A DNA stretch of 64,000 bases, from the NCBI GenBank assembly GCA_950097015.1, contig CATNEN010000008.1:2666001-2730000 (forward strand), given 5' to 3'. This stretch comes from Macrostomum hystrix. Its lineage: Eukaryota; Platyhelminthes; Macrostomidae. The notes under the pieces are model-generated. The model saw only the letters and a list, made by a program, of their open reading frames with translations. It ran no database searches and was not told the origin of the DNA. Below, in pieces: positions 47,276 through 59,600 of the stretch (position 1 is the stretch's first letter; each line of letters starts with the position of its first letter). Both the position numbers and the translations under genes were made by a program.

Positions 47276-48924
47276 GAGGAGTGCAAACAAGCTTACAGAA
47301 GTAGCGCAAGGTAGAACAGCTGGGCACACATTTGGTGTTCCAACAAAGTGAGTGTGGGGCATGTACGCCTGTAAGTCTGCGCACTTTTAAATATGGCATT
47401 GAAGAAATCCAACAAATTTTTTCGCACAAATTTTTGCACTTGAGTTCATTTTCTTGTTACTAGTTGACGAAGTGCAAAATCTGCAGCGATTCAACCAACC
47501 GGATGCAAAAGCTTCACAGAGTGGACGACTAATGCCGATTATTATTATTAATTGCTCAAATGCGGAAAATATTTTTTCATTCTTTTTCAGAATCCATTTG
47601 AATCCACTTACTGTCAAAAAAAAGCAAATTGCATTTTTATGAAGATTTTGTGATATAATGATGAGCCGAACTCAATGCGTGAAACTGGAGAGAATAGGCC
47701 CAAATTATTGTATCATTTTCGCGCGAGGCTTTTGACTGGGTTGTGTTAGTCTAGCACTGTGAGGGATCTATTGAGCACTGTGGATAATCTTTGAGCACTT
47801 TGAGTGATGTTTGAGCACTGTTAGTGATCTTTGAGCACTGTTTGTGATCTTTGAGCACTGTTAGTGATCTTTGAGCACTGTTAGTGATCTTTGAGCACTG
47901 TGAGACAAAGCTGAGCTATTTAAGAGTCAGCTGTATCAGGGAGTAGTTGAACTGTTCCTAGGGGACCGAACAGTTTTGCCCAATGATGCTTCAGTGTAAA
48001 CAAGTAGGAAAATTAGGGGAAACTTCCGCACCCACTCCGCTCATCTGCTCTGCACTGGCCAATAATTGAGCGGTGCGGAAGGCAGTCGCAAAGCAGCACG
48101 GAAGACGCACACAGGAAAAGTGCAACAAAGCAGCTGACTCATCGCCTAATTGCTGACCATTGAAAAACATTTTCGAATGATTGAGAGGACCAGCGAATTC
48201 CCAAACGTCCCAACCGGTCTTGGAGGGGAGATAATTTTAGACGTGCACGATTTAGTCAGCTCGGTTCCAAAAGCCGACCGGACGCTCCTAAAAAAGGGCT
48301 CGAACTCTGTCTTAATTTAGCCTCCGCAGTGTTTAGCTGTGAGTCAGGCAGGCGCCGGTGATCCGGAGTGTTGAAACTAAAAACAGCCTAGGTCAATTAC
48401 TTCTATAACTTACTGCCTTGTGAAAAATCTTTCGATTAAAAAGACCTGACCCAGCGTGCACTACTAACAAGTAGTTTAAGGGATCTGGAATTGATGCAAA
48501 AAACTAACTGATCGGAGAATAAGATAATGAAGCACTTTTATAGGTTGTCGCGCGCTGTTGGACGGAAAACGGCGCATGTCTGATATTGTTTGATAATGTC
48601 TAGCTGATAAGGTCTTGCACAAGCAGCAGAAATCGCTTGCCTCGAGTTTAAGTGCAGCAAAACTATATTAGCTGCGCTGATTCGTTATTTCTATAAATCC
48701 GACTGACGCAAATTATCGTTTAGTCTTATTAACTTAAGGTGCAAAATTGCAGAGTTATTAGAAAAAATGTTTTCTTAGAAAGTACTTTTTATCCGGCGGC
48801 GATGTCAACTTGTTTTTTATAATTTTTTATTAAACTCTGGGTGATAGCTGTTACTACTTTATGTTAACAGTAGTATGCTAAAGGTTTGAATACAATATAC
48901 TGAACGAAGGCTCAATAGTACTTC
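47276..48924. other. Intergenic, with a short 20-bp array
   Basis: About seven units of GATCTTTGAGCACTGTTAGT lie at 47755-47905. The rest is unique; no exon supported on either strand. Confidence 0.6.
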
Positions 48925-51720
48925 AGGTGTCCAACCTTCGGGTGTCCAAAGACAGTCTTCAGATGTTAAAGACCAACCATCAGGTGTCCAAGAACAAACT
49001 TCAGGTGTCCAAGACCAACCTTCGGGTATCCAAGACCAACCTTCAGGTTTCCAAGGACCAACCTTCAGGTATCCAAGACCAACCTTCAGGTATCCAAGAT
49101 CAACCTTCGGGTATCCAAGACCAATCTTCAGGTATCCAAGATCAACCTTCAGGTATCCAAGATCAACCTTCAGGTTTCCAAGATCAACCTTCAGGTGTCC
49201 AAGACCAACCTGCAGGTATCTAATATCAACCTTCAGGTGTCTAAGATCAACCTGCAGGTATCCAAGACCAACCTTCAGGTGTCCAAGATCAACCTTCACG
49301 TATCCAAGACAAACCGTCAGGTTTCCAAGACCAACCTTCGGGTATCCAAGACCAACCTTCAGGTTTCCAAGGACCAACCTTCAGGTATCCAAGACCAACC
49401 TTCAGGTATCCAAGATCAACCTTCGGGTATCCAAGACCAATCTTCAGGTATCCAAGATCAACCTTCAGGTTTCCAAGATCAACCTTCAGGTGTCCAAGAC
49501 CAACCTGCAGGTATCTAATATCAACCTTCAGGTGTCTAAGATCAACCTGCAGGTATCCAAGATCAACCTTCGGGTATCCAAGACCAACCTTCACGTATCC
49601 AAGACAAACCGTCAGGTTTCCAAGATCAACCTTCAGGTGTCCAAGACCAACCTTCGGGTATCCAAGACAAACCGTCAGGTGTCCAAGACCAACCTTCGGG
49701 TATCCAAGACCAACCTTCGGGTATCCAAGACCAACCTTCGGGTATCCAAGACCAACCTTCGGGTATCCAAGACCAACCTTCGGGTATCCAAGACCAACCT
49801 TCACGTATCCAAGACAAACCTTCGGGTATCCAAGACCAAACTTCAGGTATCCAAGACCAACCTTCAGGTATCCAAGACCAACCTTCAGGTGTCCAAGACC
49901 AACCTTCAGGTATCTAATATCAACCTTCAGGTGTCTAAGATCAACCTGCAGGTATCCAAGATCAACCTTCGGGTATCCAAGACCAACCTTCAGGTATCCA
50001 AGATCAACCTTCGGGTATCCAAGACCAATCTTCAGGTATCCAAGATCAACCTTCAGGTTTCCAAGATCAACCTTCAGGTGTCCAAGACCAACCTGCAGGT
50101 ATCTAATATCAACCTTCAGGTGTCTAAGATCAACCTGCAGGTATCCAAGATCAACCTTCGGGTATCCAAGACCAACCTTCACGTATCCAAGACAAACCGT
50201 CAGGTTTCCAAGATCAACCTTCAGGTGTCCAAGACCAACCTTCGGGTATCCAAGACAAACCGTCAGGTGTCCAAGACCAACCTTCGGGTATCCAAGACCA
50301 ACCTTCGGGTATCCAAGACCAACCTTCGGGTATCCAAGACCAACCTTCGGGTATCCAAGACCAACCTTCGGGTATCCAAGACCAACCTTCACGTATCCAA
50401 GACAAACCTTCGGGTATCCAAGACCAACCTTCAGGTATCCAAGACCAACCTTCAGGTATCCAAGACCAACCTTCAGGTGTCCAAGACCAACCTTCAGGTA
50501 TCTAATATCAACCTTCAGGTGTCTAAGATCAACCTGCAGGTATCCAAGATCAACCTTCGGGTATCCAAGACCAACCTTCAGGTATCCAAGATCAACCTTC
50601 GGGTATCCAAGACCAATCTTCAGGTATCCAAGATCAACCTTCAGGTGTCCAAGACCAACCTTCGGGTATCCAAGACAAACCGTCAGGTGTCCAAGACCAA
50701 CCTTCGGGTATCCAAGACCAACCTTCGGGTATCCAAGACCAACCTTCGGGTATCCAAGACCAACCTTCGGGTATCCAAGACCAACCTTCGGGTATCCAAG
50801 ACCAACCTTCACGTATCCAAGACAAACCTTCGGGTATCCAAGACCAACCTTCAGGTATCCAAGACCAACCTTCAGGTATCCAAGACCAACCTTCAGGTGT
50901 CCAAGACCAACCTTCAGGTATCTAATATCAACCTTCAGGTGTCTAAGATCAACCTGCAGGTATCCAAGATCAACCTTCGGGTATCCAAGACCAACCTTCA
51001 CGTATCCAAGACAAACCGTCAGGTTTCCAAGACCAACCTTCAGGTTTTCAAGACCAGCCTTCAGGTGTCCAAGACCAACCTTCGGGTGTCCAAGACCAAC
51101 CTTCAGGTATCTAATATCAACCTTCAGGTGTCTAAGATCAACCTTCAGGTATCCAAGACCAACCTTCGGGTGTCCAAGACCAACCTTCAGGTTTTTAAGA
51201 CTAACCGTCAGTTGTCCAAGACCAACCTTCAGGTATCCAAGATCAACCTTCAGGTTTCCAAGATCAACAACCTTCAGGTGTCCAAGACCAACCTTCAGAT
51301 ATCCAAGACCAAACTTCAGATATCCAAGACCAACCTTCGGGTTTCCAAGATCAACCTTCAGGTATCCAAGACCAACCTTCAGGTGTCCAAGACTAACCTT
51401 CAGATATCCAAGACGAACCTTCAGGTGTCCAAGACCAACCTTCAGATATCCAAGACCAAACTTCAGGTATCCAAGACCAACCATCATGTGTCCAAGACCA
51501 ACCTTCAGGTTTCCAAGACTAACCGTCAGTTGTCCAAGACCAACCTTCAGGTATCCAAGATCAACCTTCAGGTTTCCAAGATCAACAACCTTCAGGTGTC
51601 CAAGAGCACCTGACATTGGACCTTAATGTGTCCAATGTCAACCTTAAAATGTCAAAAGGCAGTCTTAATATGTCCCATACCAATCTTCAGGTAATCTAAG
51701 ATCAACCTTCAGGTGTCAAA
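48925..51720. repeat. 2.8-kb 21-bp minisatellite with higher-order duplications
   Basis: About 130 units of CAAGACCAACCTTCAGGTAT with GTATCC, GTGTCC and GTTTCC variants. A recognisable block occurs at 49626-49817, 50214-50405 and 50634-50825, spaced 588 bp and then 420 bp (28 and 20 monomers), showing recent segmental copying. Both strands contain open frames over 700 codons long made of seven-residue repeats; no intron signals, unique domains or biased codons support translation. Confidence 0.95.
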
Positions 51721-52618
51721 GGCCAATCTTAGATTTCACGATGTTATTCAGAGCTTCAGTCCTGACTTTTCTAATAGCACTTTAGTTCGCGCATCACGAT
51801 CGACAGTCATTCAATTAGAAGTTATATTATATTGCTTCTCGCGTTTGATTTACAATACCCTCTAGTCTCTATACCTCCTCCTTCATTGAAAATATATCTG
51901 CTGCATTTCGTAGCTTTGGTGCGACCAGTGCCAAGGGTTTAACAATAGCCGCGTAAAAAGCATTCTTAGGAGTGAGGGTGGGGCATCTTACGTTGTGCCG
52001 CATCTGGGAGTTACCCGACGGACAACAATGGACCCAGTCCCCGATGTATAACTATTACAGACGAAACTGGGTGGCAAGGCTGTAAAATGTGGGCATCAGA
52101 GAACACAACAAACACACGCTGGCTTAAATCCTTTACACTCTTTGGGCCGACTTTGAGAGTCCAACATTATTGGCTGGGGAGGGCGGCAGTGCTCAGCTTC
52201 TGCACCGCCAAATACGGCCAGAGCCCGAAGAAAAGAAGAAGAAGAAGAAGAAGAAGAAGAAGATCCCTCGCTTCTGTTGCCAACGCGACTGATAATAAAG
52301 GTGTAGCTTTTGGGGGCTGAGAGAGACAGATAAGATGGTAGGGCCATGAACTGAGAGCTTCTGCTCAACTATCTAAAACTTAGGCATAGTCTATTAGTGT
52401 CAGCGTGTGTGCTCAGAACCTCAACAGCGTATGAGTACTGACTGACTGCTCGATCCAGCTTTTGCAGTCAGAAAATTTGTTTTCTTAAAACTAAGCTGCA
52501 GAAAAATCGAAAGCAATCTGCTGTGCTCAACGATGGTACATTGTAAGCACTGCTGCCGGCTGTACTGAAGTAATATTCGAACCGAAACCAATCAGCCGCA
52601 ACTTTGCCTAGCAGCAGC
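51721..52618. other. Upstream region of the single-pass membrane protein gene
   Basis: Presumed promoter and 5' UTR of the gene starting at 52619. Contains an (AGA)n run at about 52231-52262. No TATA box recognised. Confidence 0.5.
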
Positions 52619-55600
52619 ATGATCAACTCCCACTCGCCATCATCTGTGACAAAGGTAGGTATTGCGATTGACAATCCATCTGGATTCTACATCAAGAAGG
52701 CTTCTTGAGGATCTCTGCAGCCTCCATTGGTATCCCATTGAGGATCTCTGCAGCCTCTATCGATATCTCATTGAGGATCTCTTCAGCCTCTATCGATATC
52801 TCATTGAGGATCTCTTCAGTCTCTTTCCAAATCCCATTGAGGATCTCTTCAGTCTCTTTCCAAATCCCATTGAGGATCTCTTCAGTCTCTTTCCAAATCC
52901 CATTGAGGATCTCTTCAGTCTCTTTCCAAATCCCATTGAGGATCTCTTCAGTCTCTTTCCAAATCCCATTGAGGATCTCTTCAGTCTCTTTCCAAATCCC
53001 ATTGAGGATCTCTTCAGTCTCTTTCCAAATCCCATTGAGGATCTCTTCAGTCTCTTTCCAAATCCCATTGAGGATCTCTTCAGCCTCTATCGATATCTCA
53101 TTGAGGATCTCTTCAGTCTCTTTCCAAATCCCATTGAGGATCTCTTCAGTCTCTTTCCAAATCCCATTGAGGATCTCTTCAGTCTCTTTCCAAATCCCAT
53201 TGAGGATCTCTTCAGCCTCTATCGAAATCCCATTGAGGATCTCTTCATTCTCTTTCCAAATCCCATTGAGGATCTCTTCATTCTCTTTCCAAATCCCATT
53301 GAGGATCTCTTCAGTCTCTTTCCAAATCCCATTGAGGATCTCTTCAGTCTCTTTCCAAATCCCATTGAGGATCTCTTCAGTCTCTTTCCAAATCCCATTG
53401 AGGATCTCTTCAGTCTCTTTCCAAATCCCATTGAGGATCTCTTCAGCCTCTATCGAAATCCCATTGAGGATCTCTTCATTCTCTTTCCAAATCCCATTGA
53501 GGATCTCTTCATTCTCTTTCCAAATCCCATTGAGGATCTCTTCAGTCTCTTTCCAAATCCCATTGAGGATCTCTTCAGTCTCTTTCCAAATCCCATTGAG
53601 GATCTCTTCAGTCTCTTTCCAAATCCCATTGAGGATCTCTTCAGTCTCTTTCCAAATCCCATTGAGGATCTCTTCAGTCTGTATCCAAATCCCATTGAGG
53701 ATCTCTTCAGTCTGTATCCAAATCCCATTGAGGATCTCTTCAGTCTCTTTCCAAATCCCATTGAGGATCTCTACAGTCTCTTTCCAAATCCCATTGAGGA
53801 TCTCTTCAGTCTCTTTCCAAATCCCATTGAGGATCTCTTCAGTCTCTATCGATATCCCATTGAGGATGTCTTCAGCCTCTGTTGAAATCCCATTGAGGAT
53901 CTCTTCAGCCTCTATCGATATCTCATTGAGGATCTCTTCAGCCTCTATCGATATCCCATTGAGGATCTCTTCAGCCTCTATCGAAATCCCATTGAGGATC
54001 TCTTCAGCCTCTATCGATATCCCATTGAGGATCTCTTCAGTCTCTATCCAAATCCCATTGAGGATCTCTTCAGCCTCTATCGGCAAGCCCTGAGGTTCTG
54101 ATCGAAAGTCTTTATCGATTTTTTTCGATTGGCCACAAATTCTACAACCGTTCGCCATTGCGGTTAGCAACTGCACAGCAATTTCCATAATTAAACTGCT
54201 GGAACTGACTGAGTAGGGCACACAATGCGATGGCTTCCAGTCGAATGTGTGGAGTGACTAGTTGTTATAGTCTACAAATTCTATTTTTACATTATTCTAT
54301 ATTTCATTCTGGCGCTAATAATAATCTTGTTTAGCAGATAATAGACTGGGCCATTGTTAATTTCTGCTTCCAGTCAGTTACCAGGCAGTCAAGAGTGCTT
54401 TTCATTCGAAGCAGCCAACGCATTTGCCTTAGATAATAGATAAAAAGATGGTGGCCGTGCAGCCATTTACAAATTGCCAACCAAAATAGACGACTGCAGA
54501 CAAACCTGCAGACCTGGCTAAAGCCGGTTTTTAAGCCATTTTTCACTGACTTCTCAAAGTCTATCTGCAGCCTTTGCTCCAATCGCTGAACAGTTATTGA
54601 AAGACTGATAAATTATGATTCTCTGTTACGTAAGTTCTTGTTCCCACTGCCGGTTGAAAAAGACAATAAGCATTGCTGGTATCATAGGCAGTTTCAGATT
54701 ATTAGAATCCAATTTACTCAGCGCTAATCTCGAACTCGGTCCCAACAGCGTCGGCTATTTAGCCGGCCGAACAAGGTCAACCGCGTCTACCCTGAGGAAG
54801 TTGCTGCAGTCAGCAGTACTGTCACATTGGCGTCCAAAGTCTCCACAGCCACTAACCTGAACCAGCAGCAGCAGCAGCAGCAGAGGCACATTCGTCAGTT
54901 ACTCAGCAGCTTCGACTCCGAGGAAAGTGCATACCAGAGCGGTGGCAGCAGTCCGGCCTGCGAAGCCGCCGCAGCCCGCGGTGGCAGCGCGGCTGACTTG
55001 GGCGGAGGAGTGGCGACATCGGCTACTGCGACATCCGGAGAGACAGTGAGAGAGCTTGCTGTAAGCAGAGGGGTTCATTGTTGAGTACTATGAACTGGTG
55101 TTCACAAATCATGTCACGGATTTCAGGCCCCCACGGCGCGCGCATCCTCATCCGAGCAGAGTCAGCCACAGCCGCAGCCGCAGCAAAGGCCTCAGCAAGC
55201 CACCGGTGCGGGCCGACTCAGCCGAAAAGGCAGTAGCCTTGACCTAATGGGCAGCGGCGCGAACGGCGACGGCCTCGGCACCGCAGGCAGTCGGCGGCAC
55301 TCCCGACGGTACAGCGTGTCTGGCGGCCCGATGCGCCAGGAGGTGACACTTGCCACTGCCGGTCTCGACCAGAGCGGAGACGACTTCAAAGAGCGGCTGA
55401 AGCGACTGTTCGGCGCCCGACCATCAATAGGCGGCGCAGGCGTGGAGCCTCCTGTCGTGGGTAACGGAGTCGTCGGCGCCACCAGCAGTGCCGCACCCAT
55501 CGCTATCAGCTCCTCAGATCTGCAGCGCTCGCTGCCGCGGTCACGCCGCACCAGCCTGGCTGCGCGCCTCTTCAGCCGGCTGCCGTTCGGTAGGCGCGAC

Positions 55601-55987
55601 GACGGCGACGCGTCGGATACGGAGGCGGCCGCCGAGGAGGCCGCCATGAGGTACTGCCGGCTGTGCGGCGAGCCCAACTGTGACCTGCACGGCAGCGTCA
55701 GCGAGATGTCGTGCGTCAGGCGCCAGCTGGCCTTGCTGGGCTTCTACCGCACCAGAGAGGACCATGAACGCTCGATGCTGCTGGAGAATCACACGGCAGC
55801 CCGGCTAGTCACAGCGGCCGCCGTGATTATGTTCCTGGCCATTGTTATCGCTCTCATTGTCCTGTGCGTCATTGCGGCGCAGCAGAAGCCGGCCAACAGT
55901 CAAAGCTCGCCGACAGCAACAGTCAGCACGAATTTGGTGGCAACAACAATTACAATGCCACCTGGTTTGGACAGCACCACCACCTAG
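52619..55987 (+). CDS. Unrecognised single-pass membrane protein
   Basis: Proposed exons: 52619-52654 (12 codons, MINSHSPSSVTK, donor gtaggt), 54749-55060 and 55127-55987; all junctions are phase 0 and give 402 aa. Exons 2 and 3 are well supported by codon use. Exon 1 is inferred, because exon 2 is open from a good acceptor (tcccaacag) but has no usable ATG. Features: polyQ near residue 45; a low-complexity region rich in S, A and G; basic serine motifs of kinase-site type (RKGSSLD, RRHSRRYSVSG, RRTSLAAR); a compact cysteine motif CRLCGEPNCDLH (about 293-304; C-x2-C-x4-C-x2-H, a possible zinc site); and one hydrophobic segment at about 343-366 (TAAAVIMFLAIVIALIVLCV). A 36-residue Thr/Ser-rich tail follows. 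No signal peptide, so the long N-terminal part is probably cytosolic. Family unknown. Confidence 0.72.
52695..54090. repeat. 33-bp minisatellite in intron 1 of the membrane-protein gene
   Basis: About 42 units with core ATTGAGGATCTCTTCAGTCT followed by CTTTCCAAATCCC, CTATCGATATCTC or similar. The 53219-53431 block is repeated from 53450, a 231-bp (seven-unit) duplication. Because 33 is a multiple of three, frames of more than 400 codons are open on both strands; they start and end at the array edges and are not considered genes. Confidence 0.95.
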
Positions 55988-57003
55988 CACAGCTAGCCAC
56001 CGCAGACACTTGAACGCAGTCTCCTTAAGTGCTCTTGAGCTCAATTGTATGAAATATGGGAACAAATAGGTTTGTCGCACAAGTGTACATTCGCTTCCTG
56101 TAGTGAGCTTCTATGCACATCGACTTCAGGTATCGCAACAACAGCAGCAAATATGGAGGAACGTGACTTGGCCGCCGGAGGAGCTCAATAGCCAAGAGAG
56201 TCAACACCTCTTTATTGCCGACGAAACTATTCAAAAATTAAATTAATTTTTATTTTTTAATTACCTTTGTAAGTAGAGACGAATGAAAACAAAATCAGGT
56301 GAAAACAAAATCATTTAATCCAATTGTAAAGCCTTCTGTCCGAATTGCACTGCAATTGCTTTTCACACACGAAGCAATGCATGAACAATTCAAACTATTA
56401 GGGTCCGTGTTTTCTTTCATTGGCAATAAAACTAGCTGCAAAATCCGGTGCAATTTACAATACTACTGACCCAAATATTTTATTTGATTTCATAAGACTT
56501 ACCCAGCTCAACTACTATTTGTACAGTCTGTAAGCCGAAACATATTCTCCGACAATAAAGAGCCCGCGTGAGCAGAACTCAAATTTTGTTTGCAAACTTT
56601 TAGTTTTTTTGCCTGTCTGCTTTTGCAATTAAAAAGAAATTGCAGATGACAAAGTCAAAACAGAAAATTTACAATCGAATTAATATGCAAGTGAAATGCT
56701 TTTTTTGCTTCAACACTGCTGCTGCTGCTGCTGCTGCTGCTGTTCCATGTATTTTTCTTGGGCATTGCCGCTGTCCTTCAGAGATCGAATTTGAGTATTT
56801 TAAAAAGCAAATTTTGAACAGGTTACTTTTGGGCCGGCGATGGGGAAATCAACTTCTATACGCGTAAAAAAACAGAGAGTTTCGGAGAAAGGGCTGTAGA
56901 GTCCTGGTCTCCAAAAGGCAGCAAAAAGTTAATTAACTGTTTGCCTCTTTAAAGGGATAGAATCATCGGCTCGAATGTATGGCCGTTTGGGTCAGCTCTG
57001 GCA
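55988..57003. other. Intergenic region between convergent genes
   Basis: Shared 3' flank of the membrane-protein gene (+) and the unrecognised gene at 57004-58075 (-). A (GCT)n run of about eight triplets lies at 56718-56743. No exon supported. Confidence 0.55.
56425..56430 (+). terminator. Candidate poly(A) signal of the membrane-protein gene
   Basis: AATAAA about 440 bp after the stop codon. Confidence 0.45.
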
Positions 57004-58075
57004 TCAGTGCGGTTCGTGGCCCTTCTGGTAGCTCAGGAACACCGGCGGTTTGGTGCCCGGCAGTTCTCGAATGATGGCCGTCTTGTCAGTGATCTTGAAC
57101 AGGATGACGGGCGTGTCCGGCGAGCTTTGGTCGCGCTTCACAAACAGAGTGTAGAACGTGTGCCGCTCCAGCTTCACGTCGCTTAGCGGGATGTTGTTGG
57201 AGCTAAGGTCGATGTACACAATGGGCGCCTCTGTGGTCTGGTTCTCGCTTTTGTACACCATCAGGATGGCTTTGCTCTCCTCCTCCTTCACGAAGCGGAT
57301 TGAGCAGTTCTTAACGTCCATCTCGAAGGTGTAGTCCTTCCAGATGCACTTCTCCTTTTCAGCCTAAAAATTGTGTATTAAAAGGATGTATTATATTTTT
57401 GCGCGAAGCTTGTAGACTCCAAGGCCTACAAGCGGCGTGTGCTCGCTGCTTGAGCAGCTTCTGTTATTATCGTTACTATTATTATTATTTGCACTAAAGC
57501 AACAACATCCCTGACCCGACTGACAGCTTACCTCAGGCAAATTGGTGTAGAAAGGGTCCTCGGCAAACACCAGCACCTGCTTGTTGTCCGAGTGAGTCGA
57601 ACGCTGAGCAATTTGGTCGATCTTGTTAACAATTGAGTGCATTGCCTTCTCATTCTGCTCTACCGTCATGAATAGGGTGTTTGGCGGTGTGTCCACCTCC
57701 TTCACACTAATCGGGATTGTCAAGCAGTTGAGGACACATTTAAATTGATTTTCTGTGACTAATCGCAGCTAATAAAGTGAAAGAAAAATAGGTATGGACA
57801 GAGGCTTACCGGAAAGTCTTCTCGGTGAGGACGATCTGAGCAATCTTCTGGTACTGGTATGCCTCGCCAGGCCGGGCCTTGATGAGGTAGTACTGATCCT
57901 TCTTCACTGCGATCCAGTCCGCCTCGGCCGGGTTGCCCTGCCATGTGGCCTCGCTCTCGTTCTCGATTGGAGACAAGCAGAACTGGTAGGTGTCTGCGCT
58001 GATGTCCACAAACTTGATCTGCTCCTTGCTGAGGTTGACATCGATTGAGAACGTGACGCGCTCCTTAGCAGACAT
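57004..58075 (-). CDS. Unrecognised 266-aa soluble protein, three exons
   Basis: Exons in transcript order: 58075-57810, 57706-57532, 57363-57004; phases close to 266 aa. Donors are gtaagc and gtaagc. The first acceptor (cccgattag) is less canonical but is the one that keeps phase, giving FRVKEVDTPP. Codon use is strongly coding-like. No signal peptide or membrane segment. It is rich in alternating hydrophobic and charged residues typical of beta-strands (VTFSIDVNL, YYLIKARPG, APIVYIDLSS), and two halves of similar character are separated by a more helical segment (about 103-125, EKAMHSIVNKIDQIAQ). The start codon lies in an in-frame exon opening MSAKERVTF. I could not assign a family; a beta-sandwich fold is only a guess. 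Confidence 0.82.
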
Positions 58076-58470
58076 GACTCCGAGCTCTTGGGTGGCTTTT
58101 GCTCTGACTTAACTTTGCCTTCTGACTTGTTTCTGCTTTTTGGCAAGCTTTTTTTATTTATTTGCTGGCTTAGAAATGATGCACTGTGTTTACGGGGGTT
58201 CATTCGCTGGCAGGTACAGTTGAGAACTTTATGCCATAGACAGCCGCCCAGCTGCGGTGTTTTGAATAGCAAAAGAAGCCAAAATGTTGATCTAAATGTA
58301 GATTTCCTTATTGCTACTAGAAATAAAAGTGAATATAGATGTACTTTTTACTCTGCAAATATTCGTAAATAGATATTCGAAAATGCTAATGAAACGCACA
58401 AATGGCCAAGTTTGCGTATGTGGCTAAACTATCATTAGCAGTAGGACTACCAAGCCATTTTGCCGCCCGT

Positions 58471-58498
58471 TTTTATACCAAGCGGGGGGAATTCCCCC
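58471..58498 (-). promoter_or_regulatory. Candidate core promoter with TATA and kappaB-like palindrome
   Basis: Minus-strand TATAAAA at 58471-58477 is followed on its upstream side by the perfect palindrome GGGGGAATTCCCCC (58485-58498), which contains GGGAATTCCC, a match to the NF-kappaB consensus. It lies about 400 bp upstream of the ATG of the 266-aa gene on the same strand. Confidence 0.35.
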
Positions 58499-59269
58499 AG
58501 AAGTTTTTTTGGCAGCGCCTGAATGCTAACAGCGTTGGGAGGTGACTGATTGGTTGACGGACTAGACGACAGTGAACTGTGTCGTCAAGGTGTCGCGTCA
58601 GGGTGTCCATAGTGGCCATTTCCAACTATTGTTGGAAAGGTCCAGCAAATCCGTCTAGATAAAGGTAGGTGACCACCGAAGACGGAGATGATGCAGGCAC
58701 TTTCGGGTGACATGCTGATCAATTTTGAAGGCCTAGCAAGGCCGCACTGAGGCGCAGTGCTAATTCGTGTATAGGGGTGTAGGAAATACACTAGCGCTTA
58801 TGGAAAAAATCTGACATTGAATATCTCGACGGTCTGGAGAGCTGGCGACTTGATTCTTGTTTCAGAAGATGTGCAACAAAAATTTGGCCCGTGTTCTGAG
58901 TTTCGTGTGCTTGCGTTGTTCCGTCGTCAGGGGGGACGAGAAATTCCCCCTTGGTAGTTATGGTCTTATATGTATATGCCAAGGTCGAAATCGAAGCGAA
59001 TCAACAGAACTATTTTTACTCTGAATTAAGGAATTTCCTTTAACGGCAGGAAAGGATTCCCTTGAACAAAAATAGGAATCGCATGAGTCGTCCTCTGCGA
59101 GAAAAATGAAATCAGAGCAACATAGAGAGACTGATCAAATCATCTGATGCGCCTGCGAGAACTATGCTTCCTGTCAGCTTTCGCTTGTCACTTGTCGCTT
59201 GTCACTCAGTCTAGTTTTAACTTCCGTCGATACATTTCACTTTTCGATTCGCTTTTACTCGCATCGCAC

Positions 59270-59600
59270 ACTCAGTCTACAACATCACACACCCATTCTC
59301 CAACATCCCACACCCATTCTCCAACATCCCACACCCAGTCTCCAACATCCCACACCCATTCTCCAACATCCCACACCCATTCTCCAACATCCCACACCCA
59401 GTCTCCAACATCCCACACCCAGTCTCTAACATGCACCCAGTCTCCAACATGCACCCAGTCTCCAACCCACACCCAGTCTCCAACATCCCACACCCAGTCT
59501 CTAACATGCACCCAGTCTCCAACCCACACCCAGTCTCCAACCCACACCCAGTCTCCAACATCCCACACCCAGTCTCTAACATGCACCCAGTCTCGAGACT
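59270..59600. repeat. 21-bp minisatellite (CCAACATCCCACACCCAGTC)
   Basis: About 17 units. The left half alternates CATTCT and CAGTCT versions. The right half mixes shortened units (CCAACATGCACCCAGTCT; CCAACCCACACCCAGTCT). Confidence 0.93.

Noticed and set aside
46652-47429. 236-codon minus-strand frames
   Set aside because: Seven-residue repeats from a 21-bp array.
49289-51616. Open frames of 775 (minus) and 707 (plus) codons
   Set aside because: They are translations of a 21-bp tandem array in both directions; no unique domain, no splice context, both strands equally open.
52662-54221. Open frames of 407, 462 and 509 codons on both strands
   Set aside because: They coincide with the 33-bp array; period divisible by three keeps frames open.
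58585-58982. Two adjacent minus-strand open frames resembling a broken gene
   Set aside because: Separated by a stop codon, no domain recognised and no splice sites that would join them; insufficient to call a pseudogene.
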